DNA of 64,000 bases from Sordariomycetes sp. S80-01Y (taxonomy: Eukaryota > Ascomycota > Sordariomycetes): NCBI GenBank assembly GCA_037042185.1, contig JAXQJY010000026.1, forward strand, positions 1,054,001-1,118,000, read 5' to 3'. Below the pieces are notes generated by a model. It saw only the letters and a program-made list of their open reading frames with translations, made no database searches and had not been told where the DNA came from. Positions within the stretch are counted from its first letter, which is position 1. Each line of letters starts with the position of its first letter. Of the stretch, positions 33,869 to 44,191 are shown in pieces. The position numbers and the translations under genes were made by a program.

Positions 33869-36535
33869 ATGCCCAACGACCTCGCGCCCTCCGCCTCATC
33901 ATCCTCCCACTCACCCGGCGCCAACACGCCCACCGCATCCGACGACCGCGACGAGATCGACTTCCTCGGCCACGACAGCGCAGCCCACGACCTTGGAGTG
34001 CGCGACCGCGACGTCCTCGACGATGATCCGATAAGGGAAAGCTTGGACACGCCGCTGTCCTTCAAGCGACGACAGAAGCCCGGGCTCCTGTCGGGTCCTG
34101 CGCGCTTGTTCGCCGCGCTGCGCGGCGGAGAATCACACACCCCGAGCCAGCAACCAACGTCGCCGGTCGATGATGATGATTACAACATCCCAGACGCAAA
34201 CTTCCTGAATGACTCGGCCAAGGATGGAAGGTCGCTCGATTGGTACATTGAGGGCCCGGGGCGTCGAGTTGGCTACGAGGATCTGACCGCAATCGACTGG
34301 ATCTTTGAGTACAACAAGGAGCGACAGCGATTGCGCCAGCTCGTAGCTGGACGGGGCGGAGTGATTGGAGGCCTTCGGCACTTGATTGATGCCAGCAAAG
34401 TATGGATCATTGTGCTTGCGACGGGCATCTCGGTTGGGGTCATCGCGGCGGCCATCAACATCACGTCGGACTGGCTGGGCGATCTGAAGCAGGGGTACTG
34501 CTCGAGCGGACCGGAAGGTGGGCACTTCTACCTGAGCAAAAGCTTCTGCTGCTACGGGTACGACCAGGGATCGAAATGCGACGGATGGGTGCCGTGGGGC
34601 GACGCCTTAGGCGCCTCCGGGGGAGCAGGCAAGTGGACTATCGAGTACATCTTTTACCTGGTCTTCTCGGTCACGTTGGCCTGCTGCGCAGCCCTTCTGG
34701 TCCAGGAGTACGCCATATATGCCAAGCACAGCGGCATCCCGGAGCTCAAGACGGTGCTTGGAGGCTTCGTTATCAGACGCTTCCTCGGCGGCTGGACGCT
34801 GCTCACCAAGTCCCTGGGCCTGGTGCTCGCCGTGGCATCGGGCATGTGGCTGGGCAAGGAAGGCCCCCTCGTCCACGTCGCCTGCTGCTGCGCAAACCTC
34901 TTCACCAAACCCTTCCGCAGCATCAATGGCAACGAGGCGCGCAAGCGAGAGGTCCTCTCCGCGGCAGCCGCCTCGGGCATCTCGGTTGCCTTTGGCTCGC
35001 CCATCGGCGGCGTGCTCTTCAGCCTCGAGCAGCTGTCGTACTACTTCCCCGACAAGACCATGTGGCAGTCCTTTGTGTGCGCCATGGCCGCCGCCGTCTC
35101 GCTGCAGGCCTTCGACCCCTTCCGCTCCGGGAAGCTGGTGCTGTACCAAGTCCAGTACAGCGTCGACTGGCATGGTTTCGAAATAGTCCCCTACGCCATG
35201 CTCGGAATCCTCGGCGGCATCTACGGCGGCCTTTTCATCAAGGTCAACATGGCCGTGTCGAGGTGGAAGAAGGCCAACGACTGGCTGCCGGGCCCCATCA
35301 TCCAAGTCCTCGCCGTGGCCCTCCTGACGGCGCTGATAAACTATCCAAATTTCTACATGAAGGTCCAGACCACGGAGCTCGTATCGAACCTCTTCGCCGA
35401 GTGCTCCCAGGTCCTGGACGACCAGCTTGGCCTCTGCAAGACTGGGGCTGAATCCGTCTCCAACATCGTCCTCCTGGTGCTGGCCTCGGTGGTGGGCTTC
35501 TTCCTCGCCGCCATCACCTTTGGACTCCAGATCCCCGCCGGCATCATCCTCCCGTCCATGGCCATAGGTGCTCTCACCGGCCGTGCGGTTGGCATCCTCA
35601 TGGAGATGTGGTTCGACGCACACCCATCGTTCTTCCTCTTCAACACCTGTGAACCGGATGTCCCCTGCGTCGTCCCTGGAACCTACGCCATCGTCGGCGC
35701 AGCAGCGGCCCTGGCAGGCGTATCCCGCATGACCGTCTCCATCGTCGTCATCATGTTCGAGCTCACGGGCGCGGTGACCTACGTCCTGCCCATCATGGTC
35801 TCCGTCATGATCGCGAAATGGGTGGGAGACGCCTTCTCCCGACGGGGCATATACGAGTCCTGGATTCACTTCAACGAATATCCCTTCCTCGACAACTCCG
35901 AGGAGACCTCCATCCCCGACATCCCCGCCTCGCAGATAATGACGCGCATCGAAGACCTTGTCGTCCTCACAGCGACAGGCCACACCATCGCCTCGCTGAC
36001 GTCCATCCTCGAAATGCACCCTTACCGCGGCTTCCCCGTCGTCTCGGACCCGCGAGACGCCGTGCTGCTGGGCTATATCTCCCGCGCGGAGCTGAGCTAC
36101 AACCTGCGCGCAGCCTCCCGCGCCCCCAGGTCTCTCCCCGCGGAGACGGAGGCCTTCTTCTCCCACCAGCCCCTCGCCGACCCGCGCACCACGCTCGACC
36201 TCAGGCCCTGGATGGACCACACGCCCCTCACCCTCCCCAGCCGCACGCCCCTGCACCTCGTGGTGTCCTACTTCCAGAAGCTGGGCCTGCGCTACGTCCT
36301 CTTCGCCGACAGAGGCGCCCTGCAGGGGATACTGACCAAGAAGGACGTGTGGTACGTGCTCAACGGCGCTGACGAGACGAGGAGGACGAGCGGCGCGCTG
36401 GCTGGCGGCGAGGGCGTCACGAGGGAGGACGGAGAGAATGAGGAGCGGGGCCTGCTGCACGGGGACGACGAGGATGACGACGCGGTGAGGGAGCGGGAGG
36501 AGGAGCTCGTCAGGGCAAGGGAGAGCATGTTGTAG
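33869..36535 (+). CDS. CLC-family chloride channel/transporter with CBS pair
   Basis: Membrane protein moving chloride, in the CLC-3/4/5 and yeast Gef1 line. Single exon, 888 aa. A disordered Ser/Pro N-tail holds a DDDY acidic stretch before the first membrane helix (about residue 180). Selectivity motifs are HSGIPELKT (near 288), GKEGPLVH with gating Glu331, and GLQIPAGIILPS. The helix carrying the internal proton glutamate reads GGVLFSLEQLSYYF, with Gln388 where CLC-5 has Glu and chloride channels have Val. Two CBS domains follow: one around IMTRIEDLVV to GYISRAELSY, the other around HTPLTLPS to GILTKKDVWYVLN. The C-terminus is acidic. A 659-aa open frame on the other strand is an artefact of GC-rich codons. 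Confidence 0.94.
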   Translation: MPNDLAPSASSSSHSPGANTPTASDDRDEIDFLGHDSAAHDLGVRDRDVLDDDPIRESLDTPLSFKRRQKPGLLSGPARLFAALRGGESHTPSQQPTSPVDDDDYNIPDANFLNDSAKDGRSLDWYIEGPGRRVGYEDLTAIDWIFEYNKERQRLRQLVAGRGGVIGGLRHLIDASKVWIIVLATGISVGVIAAAINITSDWLGDLKQGYCSSGPEGGHFYLSKSFCCYGYDQGSKCDGWVPWGDALGASGGAGKWTIEYIFYLVFSVTLACCAALLVQEYAIYAKHSGIPELKTVLGGFVIRRFLGGWTLLTKSLGLVLAVASGMWLGKEGPLVHVACCCANLFTKPFRSINGNEARKREVLSAAAASGISVAFGSPIGGVLFSLEQLSYYFPDKTMWQSFVCAMAAAVSLQAFDPFRSGKLVLYQVQYSVDWHGFEIVPYAMLGILGGIYGGLFIKVNMAVSRWKKANDWLPGPIIQVLAVALLTALINYPNFYMKVQTTELVSNLFAECSQVLDDQLGLCKTGAESVSNIVLLVLASVVGFFLAAITFGLQIPAGIILPSMAIGALTGRAVGILMEMWFDAHPSFFLFNTCEPDVPCVVPGTYAIVGAAAALAGVSRMTVSIVVIMFELTGAVTYVLPIMVSVMIAKWVGDAFSRRGIYESWIHFNEYPFLDNSEETSIPDIPASQIMTRIEDLVVLTATGHTIASLTSILEMHPYRGFPVVSDPRDAVLLGYISRAELSYNLRAASRAPRSLPAETEAFFSHQPLADPRTTLDLRPWMDHTPLTLPSRTPLHLVVSYFQKLGLRYVLFADRGALQGILTKKDVWYVLNGADETRRTSGALAGGEGVTREDGENEERGLLHGDDEDDDAVREREEELVRARESML

Positions 36536-36675
36536 ATATTTGTACAATTTCGGCAGATCCTGGTAGCGAATGCATTTTGAGCACATTTCAATTCATCGGA
36601 CCGAACGTTCGTTAACCGTATCCCCGTCAAAGCAATGCAACGCCATGCCTCCCGAAATGAGTCCGTGCGCCTAAC

Positions 36676-39429
36676 CTAGTACTCAAAGTCGTCGTCCACG
36701 CTGGGTCCCTTGTTCTTGGTCACGCTCTCCTGCTTCCGGTACATTTCCGCCACCTGCCTGCTGCTCGTGGCTTCATCTGGCTTCTTGTCATCCCTGATCT
36801 TGATGAACCTGGGAAACCGGAGGCTGATGCCCTTCTGGTCGCCGCTGGGGTCGACGCCCTCTCCGCTGCCGGCCTTGTAGCGCGGGCTGAGCGTCAGGTC
36901 CGCCGTCTTGACCTCCCACACGTACTTGGGCTCGAACCAGACGTCGGGCTGGTGCTGGCCGCCCGAGGAGTGGGAGTAGAAGGGCTTGGGGCGGTCGATG
37001 GTGATGGCCGAGAGGGACTTGTGGAGCTCTTCGAGGACGGCTTCCGAGAAGCCGGTGCCGATGTTGCAAACGGTTTCGTAGGTGTCGGTTCCGGGATTGT
37101 AGCAGGCCAGCAGGAAAGCTCCGTAGACGGAGGTACGCTTGCCCTTGCCGTGGTACGCGCCCAGGACGACCAGATCAAGGGAGTCCCCGACGCCGGAGAG
37201 GTAATCCTTCTTGATCTTGAGCCAGTTGCGCGACCGCTTGCTGGGCTCGTACCCGCTTTCCGTGCCGTCGAGCATCTTGACCATCAGACCCTCGCAGGAG
37301 GCCTTGACGCTTTCGTCGAGGAAGACCTGGATCTCCTCAAGCTCTTGGCCGTCCATGTAGGTGGCGAGCGCAAATTCGCCCTCCACGGGGACGAAAGCCT
37401 CCTTGAGAAGCTCCCGCCTCTCGCGGAGCGATTTCTTGACGACTGGCTCGCCGTTCAGGTACAGCAAATCGAAGGCGAAGACGCACACCTTGACCTTGAC
37501 GTCCTCGGCCTTGACGTCCTTTCTCTTGCGCGTCATGAGCTGCTGGAAGGGCAGGACCTTCTTCTCCTCAACATCCCACGCCACCGTCTCGCAGTCGAGA
37601 ACAAAGCTGTCGGTGCCCTCCTTGATCCAGGTATGCAGCTTCGCCAGCACGTCAGGGTACTTCTTCGACAGGTCCTCCGAGTTGCGTGAGAAAATGCTCG
37701 CGACACCGCCAGCAGCCTCCTTGTTGGCCTCGGGCTTTGCCTGGCTGAGCTCCTCGGGGGCTTCTTTGGCGACATAGTGAATCTGGGCACGCTCGCCATC
37801 ATACTTGTACTCGCACGTGAATTTTTGGCCTTCGAAGCGGTCGAGGACCTCGGTGATGGCTTTGGTCGGCTTGGCCAGCATGGGCTTCAGGGGCACGCCG
37901 GGCTTCAGCTTGCACGTATCGGTGAGGTTCATGATGCCGCCCTTCATCATGGCCGGGATGATAACGTCGTAGCTGGGCAGCTCGCTGCAGAGGTTAGCTG
38001 TAGCACGCGCTATCCGCTGGGGAGACTTGCCTGTAGACCTGCTTGAGCATGGCTTCGCCCTTCTCCATGTTCGAGGTACTGGGCTCCTTGCCTTTCTGCT
38101 CAGCCTCGTGGCAGACAACAGCCTGAGCCAAAGAGACGAGAACAGTTCTCTCGGCAAGACCAAGCCTGAGCTTGCCCTCCAGGAAGCGGACGATGAACTT
38201 GGCCTCGCTCGGGCCGCCCTTGTCCTTGTTGATATCGATCTTGCCGCCCCCTTGCGAGTCAGCCGCAGAGAGAAGCTTCTTGATGCCGTCCACCTTCCTT
38301 CCCTGCGCGCCATTACCGGTGACGGTGGCGATGTTCATCAGCCCCTGGTGCACCCCCTTCACCGTCAACGGCTTGGGCTTGAACATGGTAGGCTGCGTAG
38401 ATCGACTCTTGACCGCCACCAGGCCCAGGTCGCCGATTTCCTTCTGGTCCGCTTTGATGATCTGCAGACTTCGGCCAGTCGTCTCGCCGATAGCCTTCAT
38501 GATTAACGACTCGCCGATGCCGAGCTCGATTCCGGCATAGTCGGGCGCGAGCTTGTTGATCATCAAAAGGACGGTGGGCAGCAGGTCGTCAGGCGTCAGG
38601 CGCATGACCTGACGCAGGAACAGCGAGCAGTGCTCCATGATGATCAACCGCTTCGTCGTCATCTCGATGAGGGAAAACGTCTTGCAGAGGGCCGCATACG
38701 GCACGGGATCCCCAGCTTTCCAGTCCGGATAAGGATCCTTGCCCTTTGACTTGATCTGTGTCTGTACCTTTGCTCGAGCCTTGGCTGCGATCTCGGGCTT
38801 CTCGTCCTCGTCTACTTCGGCCTCCGAGGCAGATGCTGAAGCGTCCTCCTCCTTTGCTGCACTCTCGTCGTCTTCCTCGACTTTGACGGGCTGCTTCTCC
38901 TTCTTCGATCTTGGCGCTGCTTTTGTGGGCTTCGATTCGGTCTCGGCGCTCGATGAGGGCTCCTGCTTCAAGGGCGCTGGAGGATCCTCCATTACGTCGT
39001 CCTCATCGTCTTCGATTGTCGGTCGATTCCGCCGCGGTCGCTTCGTCACTGGTTCGTCGTCTTCTTCCTGCTTGACAGGCTCCTCCTTCGTGCCATTGGT
39101 CTTTGGCGTTCGGCTGCGCTTCTTCGTCTCTGTCTATGCGTCAGCCCCCTTTTCTCACACACCAGAATGTCCTTCTGTACCATTCTGGGGGTCCGAGTTC
39201 TCCTTGGCATCACTGCCCTCAGCTTCCTCCTCCGTCGCCTCCTCCTTCTTCGTCTTGGTCGAGAAGCTCAGTTTGCTCTGCTTGGGCGGCGGCGCACCTT
39301 TCGCCCCGAAGAACTTCCTGCAAGTCTGGCATCAGCACGATTTGGACTTCACAAAAGCAAGCGGGCCGCGCACCCAATTGACTGTTGCGAGGACTTGACA
39401 TACCCCAGAGTAGCCTGCTTCGGCGGCAT
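36676..39429 (-). CDS. cdc9: ATP-dependent DNA ligase I (Cdc9)
   Basis: Seals nicks in lagging-strand synthesis and repair. Exons 39429-39404, 39317-39181, 39129-38031 and 37984-36676 give 856 aa. Residues 5-12 read QATLGKFF, a perfect PCNA-binding box (QxxLxxFF) created by joining the 26-bp first exon to exon 2. A long acidic/basic disordered region with RRNRP and PRSKKEKQP-type nuclear signals follows. The DNA-binding domain starts near YAALCKTFSLIE. The adenylation domain has CEYKYDGERAQIH with Lys481 as the AMP-accepting residue, and later motifs include DCETVAWD, CEGLMVKML and RNWLKIKKDYL. The OB domain includes SLDLVVLGAYHGKGKRT and SLRFPRFIKIRDDK. Intron 3 uses a GC donor (AG|GCAAGT). 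Convergent with the CLC gene, 140 bp apart. Confidence 0.96.
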
Positions 39430-40038
39430 AACGACGGATAACGTCCTGCCAGCTGCAATTGAACGAGGCCTTGCAAACGGCAGAAAACGTCCGAGGGAAG
39501 ATCTAAAAGCCAGCGTGGATGTGCGACACAAATAACGAGGGGAGGCTCGGATCGCAGAGGATGGCAGTGCGCAAGTGAGGGTTATATGGCAGCTGGTAGC
39601 GCTGGCGGCTTTCATGACGCGCCTTTGCCAGGCAGAATCGCGTTAATTGGATTCTGCGCGACTGACCCGCGGCGCGCCTGCAGGAGGAGGAGAAACGCGC
39701 TAGGCAGCTGCTGCACGTGAGGGCGGTCCACTGAAGCTGCAAATTTGGGCAGCTTCCGACATTGGCCGACAGGCAGCGACCCTCGCCTTGGCAGCTATAA
39801 TGCGCCGTAAAACCGATTCACTGAGTTTCGAGGGGGTTTGCCTTGACGTGAAAAACTTCACTAGATTGTGAGTCCGACTGATTGGAATCGGCACTTGCTC
39901 GTGGTGCCTTTTTGATGTTTCCCGCCCTCTAGCTAAACGAGTATGATACACAAAAAAACAGCCCGCAAAAGTGACAAACAACGGGAATCATTATGTAGGA
40001 TCCAACCTCTCTTCCCCTCCTAAAGCAAAGCAACCAGC
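39430..40038. other. ligase promoter and PDH E1 alpha 3' flank
   Basis: Both neighbours are on the minus strand. CpG-rich CGCG motifs cluster upstream of the ligase start, including WCGCGW at 39638-39643. No open frame of note. Confidence 0.5.
39638..39643. promoter_or_regulatory. MCB-like site upstream of DNA ligase
   Basis: TCGCGT, a match to the WCGCGW core of the MluI cell-cycle box, about 210 bp upstream of the ligase ATG; further CGCG cores are at about 39617 and 39695. CDC9 in yeast is an MBF target, so S-phase control is plausible. In GC-rich DNA such hexamers are common. Confidence 0.3.
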
Positions 40039-41446
40039 CTACTGCTGGAAGTAGTAGTCCTCGTCGGCCGTGCGCCCGCGGATGAACTTGGGCTCGCTGC
40101 CGCGGCAGTAGATATCCTCGAACAGGATGCTGGGCTTGGGCTCAGGCACAGCCATGGCCTCGGCGGCAGCAACCTCCTCCGCGACGTGGTTGCGCGCCTC
40201 CTTGTCAATCTTCTTGAGCTCGTCCTCGCTGGTGATCTCCCAGTCGAGGATCTTCTGCTTGAGGCCGGCGATGGGGTCGTTGGTCGAGCGCATGCGCTGG
40301 ATCTCCTCGCGAGTGCGGTAGGTGGTTCCGGGGTCGGACATGGAGTGACCTCCGTAGCGGTAGGTGACGTACTCAAGGACCATGGGGCCCTTGTCCTCGA
40401 CGGTCCACTGCTTGCCGTACTTGACGGCCGCCTTGACGGCCAGGACGTCCATGCCGTTAACCTTGAGACCGGGGATGTACTGGCCGCGCTTGTAGTAGTC
40501 GGTCAAGGCTGAGGAGCGGGCGGCCGAGGTGCCCATACCGTACTTGTTGTTCTCGCAGCCGAACAGAGCAGGGAGACCCCACAGCTTGGCCATGTTGAAA
40601 GCCTCAAAGACCTGGCCCTGGTTGGAAGCACCGTCACCGTACAGGATGATGGAGGCGTTCTTGTTGTCGTTGTACTTGTGCGCGAACGCGAGACCGGCGC
40701 CGACGGGGACCTGGGCACCAACGATGCCGTTGCCGCCGTAGAAGCCCTTGGAGAACATGTGCATGGAGCCACCCTTTCCGTAGGCGATACCCTCGCGGCG
40801 GCCGAGCAGCTCTCCAATGATGGAGCGAACGGTGCCACCGCGCATCAGGGCGAAACCGTGGCATCGGTAGGCGGTGATGACGTCGTCGGCCTTGGTGATG
40901 GCATGCTCGATGCCGACGGCCACGGCCTCCTGACCGGTGGACAGGTGGCAGAAACCGCGGATCTTCTTCTCCTTGTACAGGCGGTCGGCCGCCATCTCCA
41001 TCTGTCTGCGCGATTATCAGCTTGGTCTGCTTGGTGAGTTGCGCTTCGAGGTCGGACGTACCGGATGGCAACCATGTCGTAGTACATCTGCTTCAGCTCG
41101 TTCTTGGTCACCTCAATGGTGTAGGGAGGGGGGTCCAGCTCGTATGTCTCGAAGCTCTCGTCGGAAAGGTTGACCTGGAAGGCCTCATCATCAGACTGTC
41201 AAGCAAAGTCAGCATTGGTTTCCTGAAAGCGAACACCTCGTCGCTCAATTGTTCCGGCTCATTCGGACGGGGCTCGACGTGGGCGGAAAAGGCGCATCGT
41301 ACCTCAGGGACCTTGTTGCTCAGGGACGCCGACGCAGCGTTGGTCGTGACGGAGCGAGCGGCCATTGCGAAAGGTGCAGGCGCCCTGGCACGGATAGGGA
41401 GCGCCCTGGGGGCGACCCGCGTCGCTCGGAGGGCTCTGGAGAACAT
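40039..41446 (-). CDS. pda1: pyruvate dehydrogenase E1 alpha subunit
   Basis: Thiamine-diphosphate subunit of the mitochondrial pyruvate dehydrogenase complex, decarboxylating pyruvate with E1 beta. Exons 41446-41303, 41195-41062 and 41005-40039 give 414 aa. An Arg/Ala presequence (MFSRALRATRVAPRALPIRA) targets the matrix. The ThDP motif starts GDGASNQGQ and ends GCENN, preceded by the AYRCHGFALMRG and GRREGIAYGKGGSMHMF blocks. The phosphorylation loop GGHSMSDPGTTYRTREE holds the regulatory serine sites. The C-terminus ends GRTADEDYYFQQ. All conserved blocks are in place and the length is normal. The 107-bp first intron follows the presequence exon. Confidence 0.97.
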
Positions 41447-42073
41447 GGCGAGGTCTGGTGATGCCTCAGGGCGGTTAGGGGAGGATGAGGTTGACAGAGG
41501 AGATAACAGACATTCTCGTTCCGAGATTTTGCGATGTTGGGGGCACGGAGCTTTGCTTTGGTTGGGGCTAGCCCGTTTCGGGCATAGCGCACCTGCACGT
41601 GACCCCTGCTCCAAGCTTTGTTGAAAGGCTCCGAACCGGACCTACGTCGGACGAGAAAGCCTTTTGAGCGTGCGGGAAAAGTTGTGCCAGTGGTGAGGGG
41701 CCAGCTGTATTGAGTGTGGTAAAGCTCGCTATCATTATATCGATCCGCCTGTGTCGGTCCAGAAGTGTTATAGTATGTAGTGCTGAAGAAATGGCCAGCC
41801 ATAATCCGTACTCGCTAGCTCAACTCCAGTCGTCCCTCTCGTGCTCTCATACCCATGCATCACCAGTAATGCATACCCGATGACCTGCTCTGTAACGCCA
41901 ATACCATGCATCCCAAGTTTTGGGAACAGTGTGCCTGAAATGCGCCGATGTACAATGCTAGCAGGGCGCCAGTGCCCGCTGTAATCCAGCAACAAAGCCA
42001 AATGTCTAGGCTACAAAATGAGTCTGCCGCCCAACAATAATCGCCGTCTACTCCAATGCAATGACACTGCCGT
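41447..42073. other. intergenic, no gene seen
   Basis: Upstream of the PDH E1 alpha start and downstream of the F-box gene, both minus strand. Locally AT-richer in the middle. No gene or repeat supported. Confidence 0.55.
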
Positions 42074-44191
42074 CTAATCGTCATGGAAGAAGGTGACGTT
42101 GCCCCGAAGGGGGGCGGTCGATGGGCCGGCGTCGACCATGCTGACGTCCTGGGTGGCCTCTTGGGGAGACTCCTCAGAGATCATCGGCTCGGTCTCCCTG
42201 TAGTCGAGCGCCATGGCACTGAGAGGCCGGCTGGGGTCGTCTTCGAGAACTCTCTGCTGCAGCGTAGGCCCGCGGTCGTAGAGCATTTCATCTGGTGGCG
42301 TAAAGGTCCAAACCTTGCAAGGTTAGCATCGTGCACCGGAAACCGCGAGGAGACAACTTACTTCCATCACCGTGCGTCCCTGCCTCAGCGCTAGGGCCAC
42401 GCACTTCTCATCCTCAAAAGCGACTCGCCAGACGGCCTCGCCGTTAGCAAAGAGCTCGCGGACGAGCATTCCTGTCTTCAGATCCCAGATCTTCACCCGG
42501 CCGTCGCTGCCTCCGCTGACGATGCGCGTGTCGTCAAACTGAAGGCTCGTAACGCTGTTGTCGTGTGCCGCCAGTCGATGGATCGGGCACATCCTCTCCA
42601 GGGACCAGACCCGGACAGAGCCGTCCGACCCTCCGGTGACCAGGATATCTCCACGCATCTGCAATTGACCGACGAGCGAGGTATGGCCGTGGAGCACAGC
42701 AAGGCACTGGCCTGATAGGGCGTCCCAGATCCTGACGTTGGTGTCCAAGCTCCCCGTCACGACACGCTTGCCGTCGAAGGCGATGGCGTAGATCTGGCTG
42801 TAGTGGCCCTCAAGAATCTGGAGACAACGTCCCTCTGAGATGCTCCACACCCTGGCAAAGGTGTCGTAGCTACCGGACACCACTATGTCACCCTTGATCT
42901 CGAGGCACCGCACACTAGACTGATGGCCCACGAGAACATTCCGACACAGGCCGGTTCGGATATCCCAGATGCGGAGCGTGGTGTCGCGCGACCCCGAGAT
43001 GGCCGTGTTCTCGTCCGCCATCTTGAGGCATCGGACGGTAGAAGTGTGGCCGCGCAGGGTGTGCTGGCAGGCACCGGTCCGGAGGTCCCAGACACGCACG
43101 TCGCGGTCGCATCCGCCGCTGACGAGGGTGTCGCCCCAGGGGATCATGGCCCAGACCCCCATGATGTGTCCTTGCAGGGTGCGTTGCGAGTTCCCTTCGG
43201 TGTCGAACACATGGATCCTGGCATTATCTAGAGCCAAAATGATGTATTTGGACGTCAGGTGAAGGCTGGTTACAACACCCCCTTCTTGTGTGATGTTCTT
43301 GGTTTCGCATGTGCCGCCGGTCCTCCACGCCGCCTCCACGAGGTAGCGCTGCTTGAAGTGAGACTTGTACGACTTGAGCTTCGGCCGCGTCGCCCTGCCC
43401 ATGGCTGCGTCGAAGCTCTTGGAGCCGGCGGCGTGGCTGGGAAGCGGCAGCGCTCCAGGGAAGCTGTTGCTCGGGACGTCGGCGTCGATGGTCGTTAGAG
43501 GCTGCAGAGCCGGCCGGACAGCTCCTCCGGGGCTGGTGCTTTCGACCTCGGATAACCTCCGTCGATAGTCGTGCTTCATGCAGAGGTTCTTCCACGTCAT
43601 GTCGTCGCTGAGCAGGTCTCGCCACCTCCTGGAGACCTGCGAGGCGCGGGCTAAGACTTTGGGGTCGTCGATGAAGGAGAGGATCTACCAAGGTCAGAAG
43701 GGGTCGCTCGCTGCAGAGGGGGGTCTTACTCTCAAACACAGCTCATCCGGCAAGCTCGTCATCGGGTCTTTCTTCAACAACGGACTGACGAACTGGTGGA
43801 CGAAGCTCAGCTGAGGACTGGTGCAGAGATTCAGGAGGTCCGCCAGTATCCGCGTGCGCTGGGGGCCGGAGCAGTTCTTGAAGTGCGACCGAACCTTGGC
43901 CAGGAAGAAGTCTTCGTCATCTGCGGCGTCGCTCCAGTCGGGCTGGAAGTGTGACGGGCCTGGCGAGGCCGCGGGTGTTGGCGGCGGCGGCGGCGAGCCG
44001 GTCAGCTGTTGGTCGAAGTCGGCCGCGGGCGTGGACATGCTCGGGGTCGGGGGACCTCGCAGCTGCCGGGGCTGCGCCATCTTGTCAATCCGCGGGTCGG
44101 CCATGGCATTCGAGGTGTCGAGGACCAGCTCCTCGCTCAGGGTGCTGCCTCTGCGTTCGGAGAAGCTCATCGGTTGCTTCTGGCCGGCCAT
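42074..44191 (-). CDS. F-box/WD40 protein, Cdc4/Pop1-like
   Basis: Substrate receptor of an SCF ubiquitin ligase, likely for phosphorylated cell-cycle or metabolic regulators. Exons 44191-43730, 43684-42362 and 42313-42074 give 674 aa. A disordered Pro-rich N-tail leads to the F-box (TSLPDELCLRILSFIDD, VSRRWRDLLSDD, about residues 146-190; intron 1 falls inside it). A linker with YKSHFKQRYLVEAAWRTGG follows, then seven WD40 blades from about residue 285 with DTLVSGGCDRDVRVWDL, NTAISGSRDTTLRIWDI and so on to GSDGRVKIWDL. An Arg sits in several blades at the phosphodegron-binding position. The C-tail (DPSRPLSAMALDY) is acidic. Cdc4/Fbw7 is preferred to Met30/SconB because the N-terminus lacks the Met30 features; exact orthology is inference. 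Confidence 0.87.

Noticed and set aside
34607-36586. 659-aa open frame antisense to the CLC gene
   Set aside because: It lies entirely opposite a clear, motif-complete gene, is rich in Glu/Gly/Val/Asp from GC-rich codon shadowing, and has no domain.
42074-44191. Met30/SconB sulphur regulator
   Set aside because: The WD40 and linker motifs fit the Cdc4/Pop1 branch better, and the typical Met30 N-terminus is missing.
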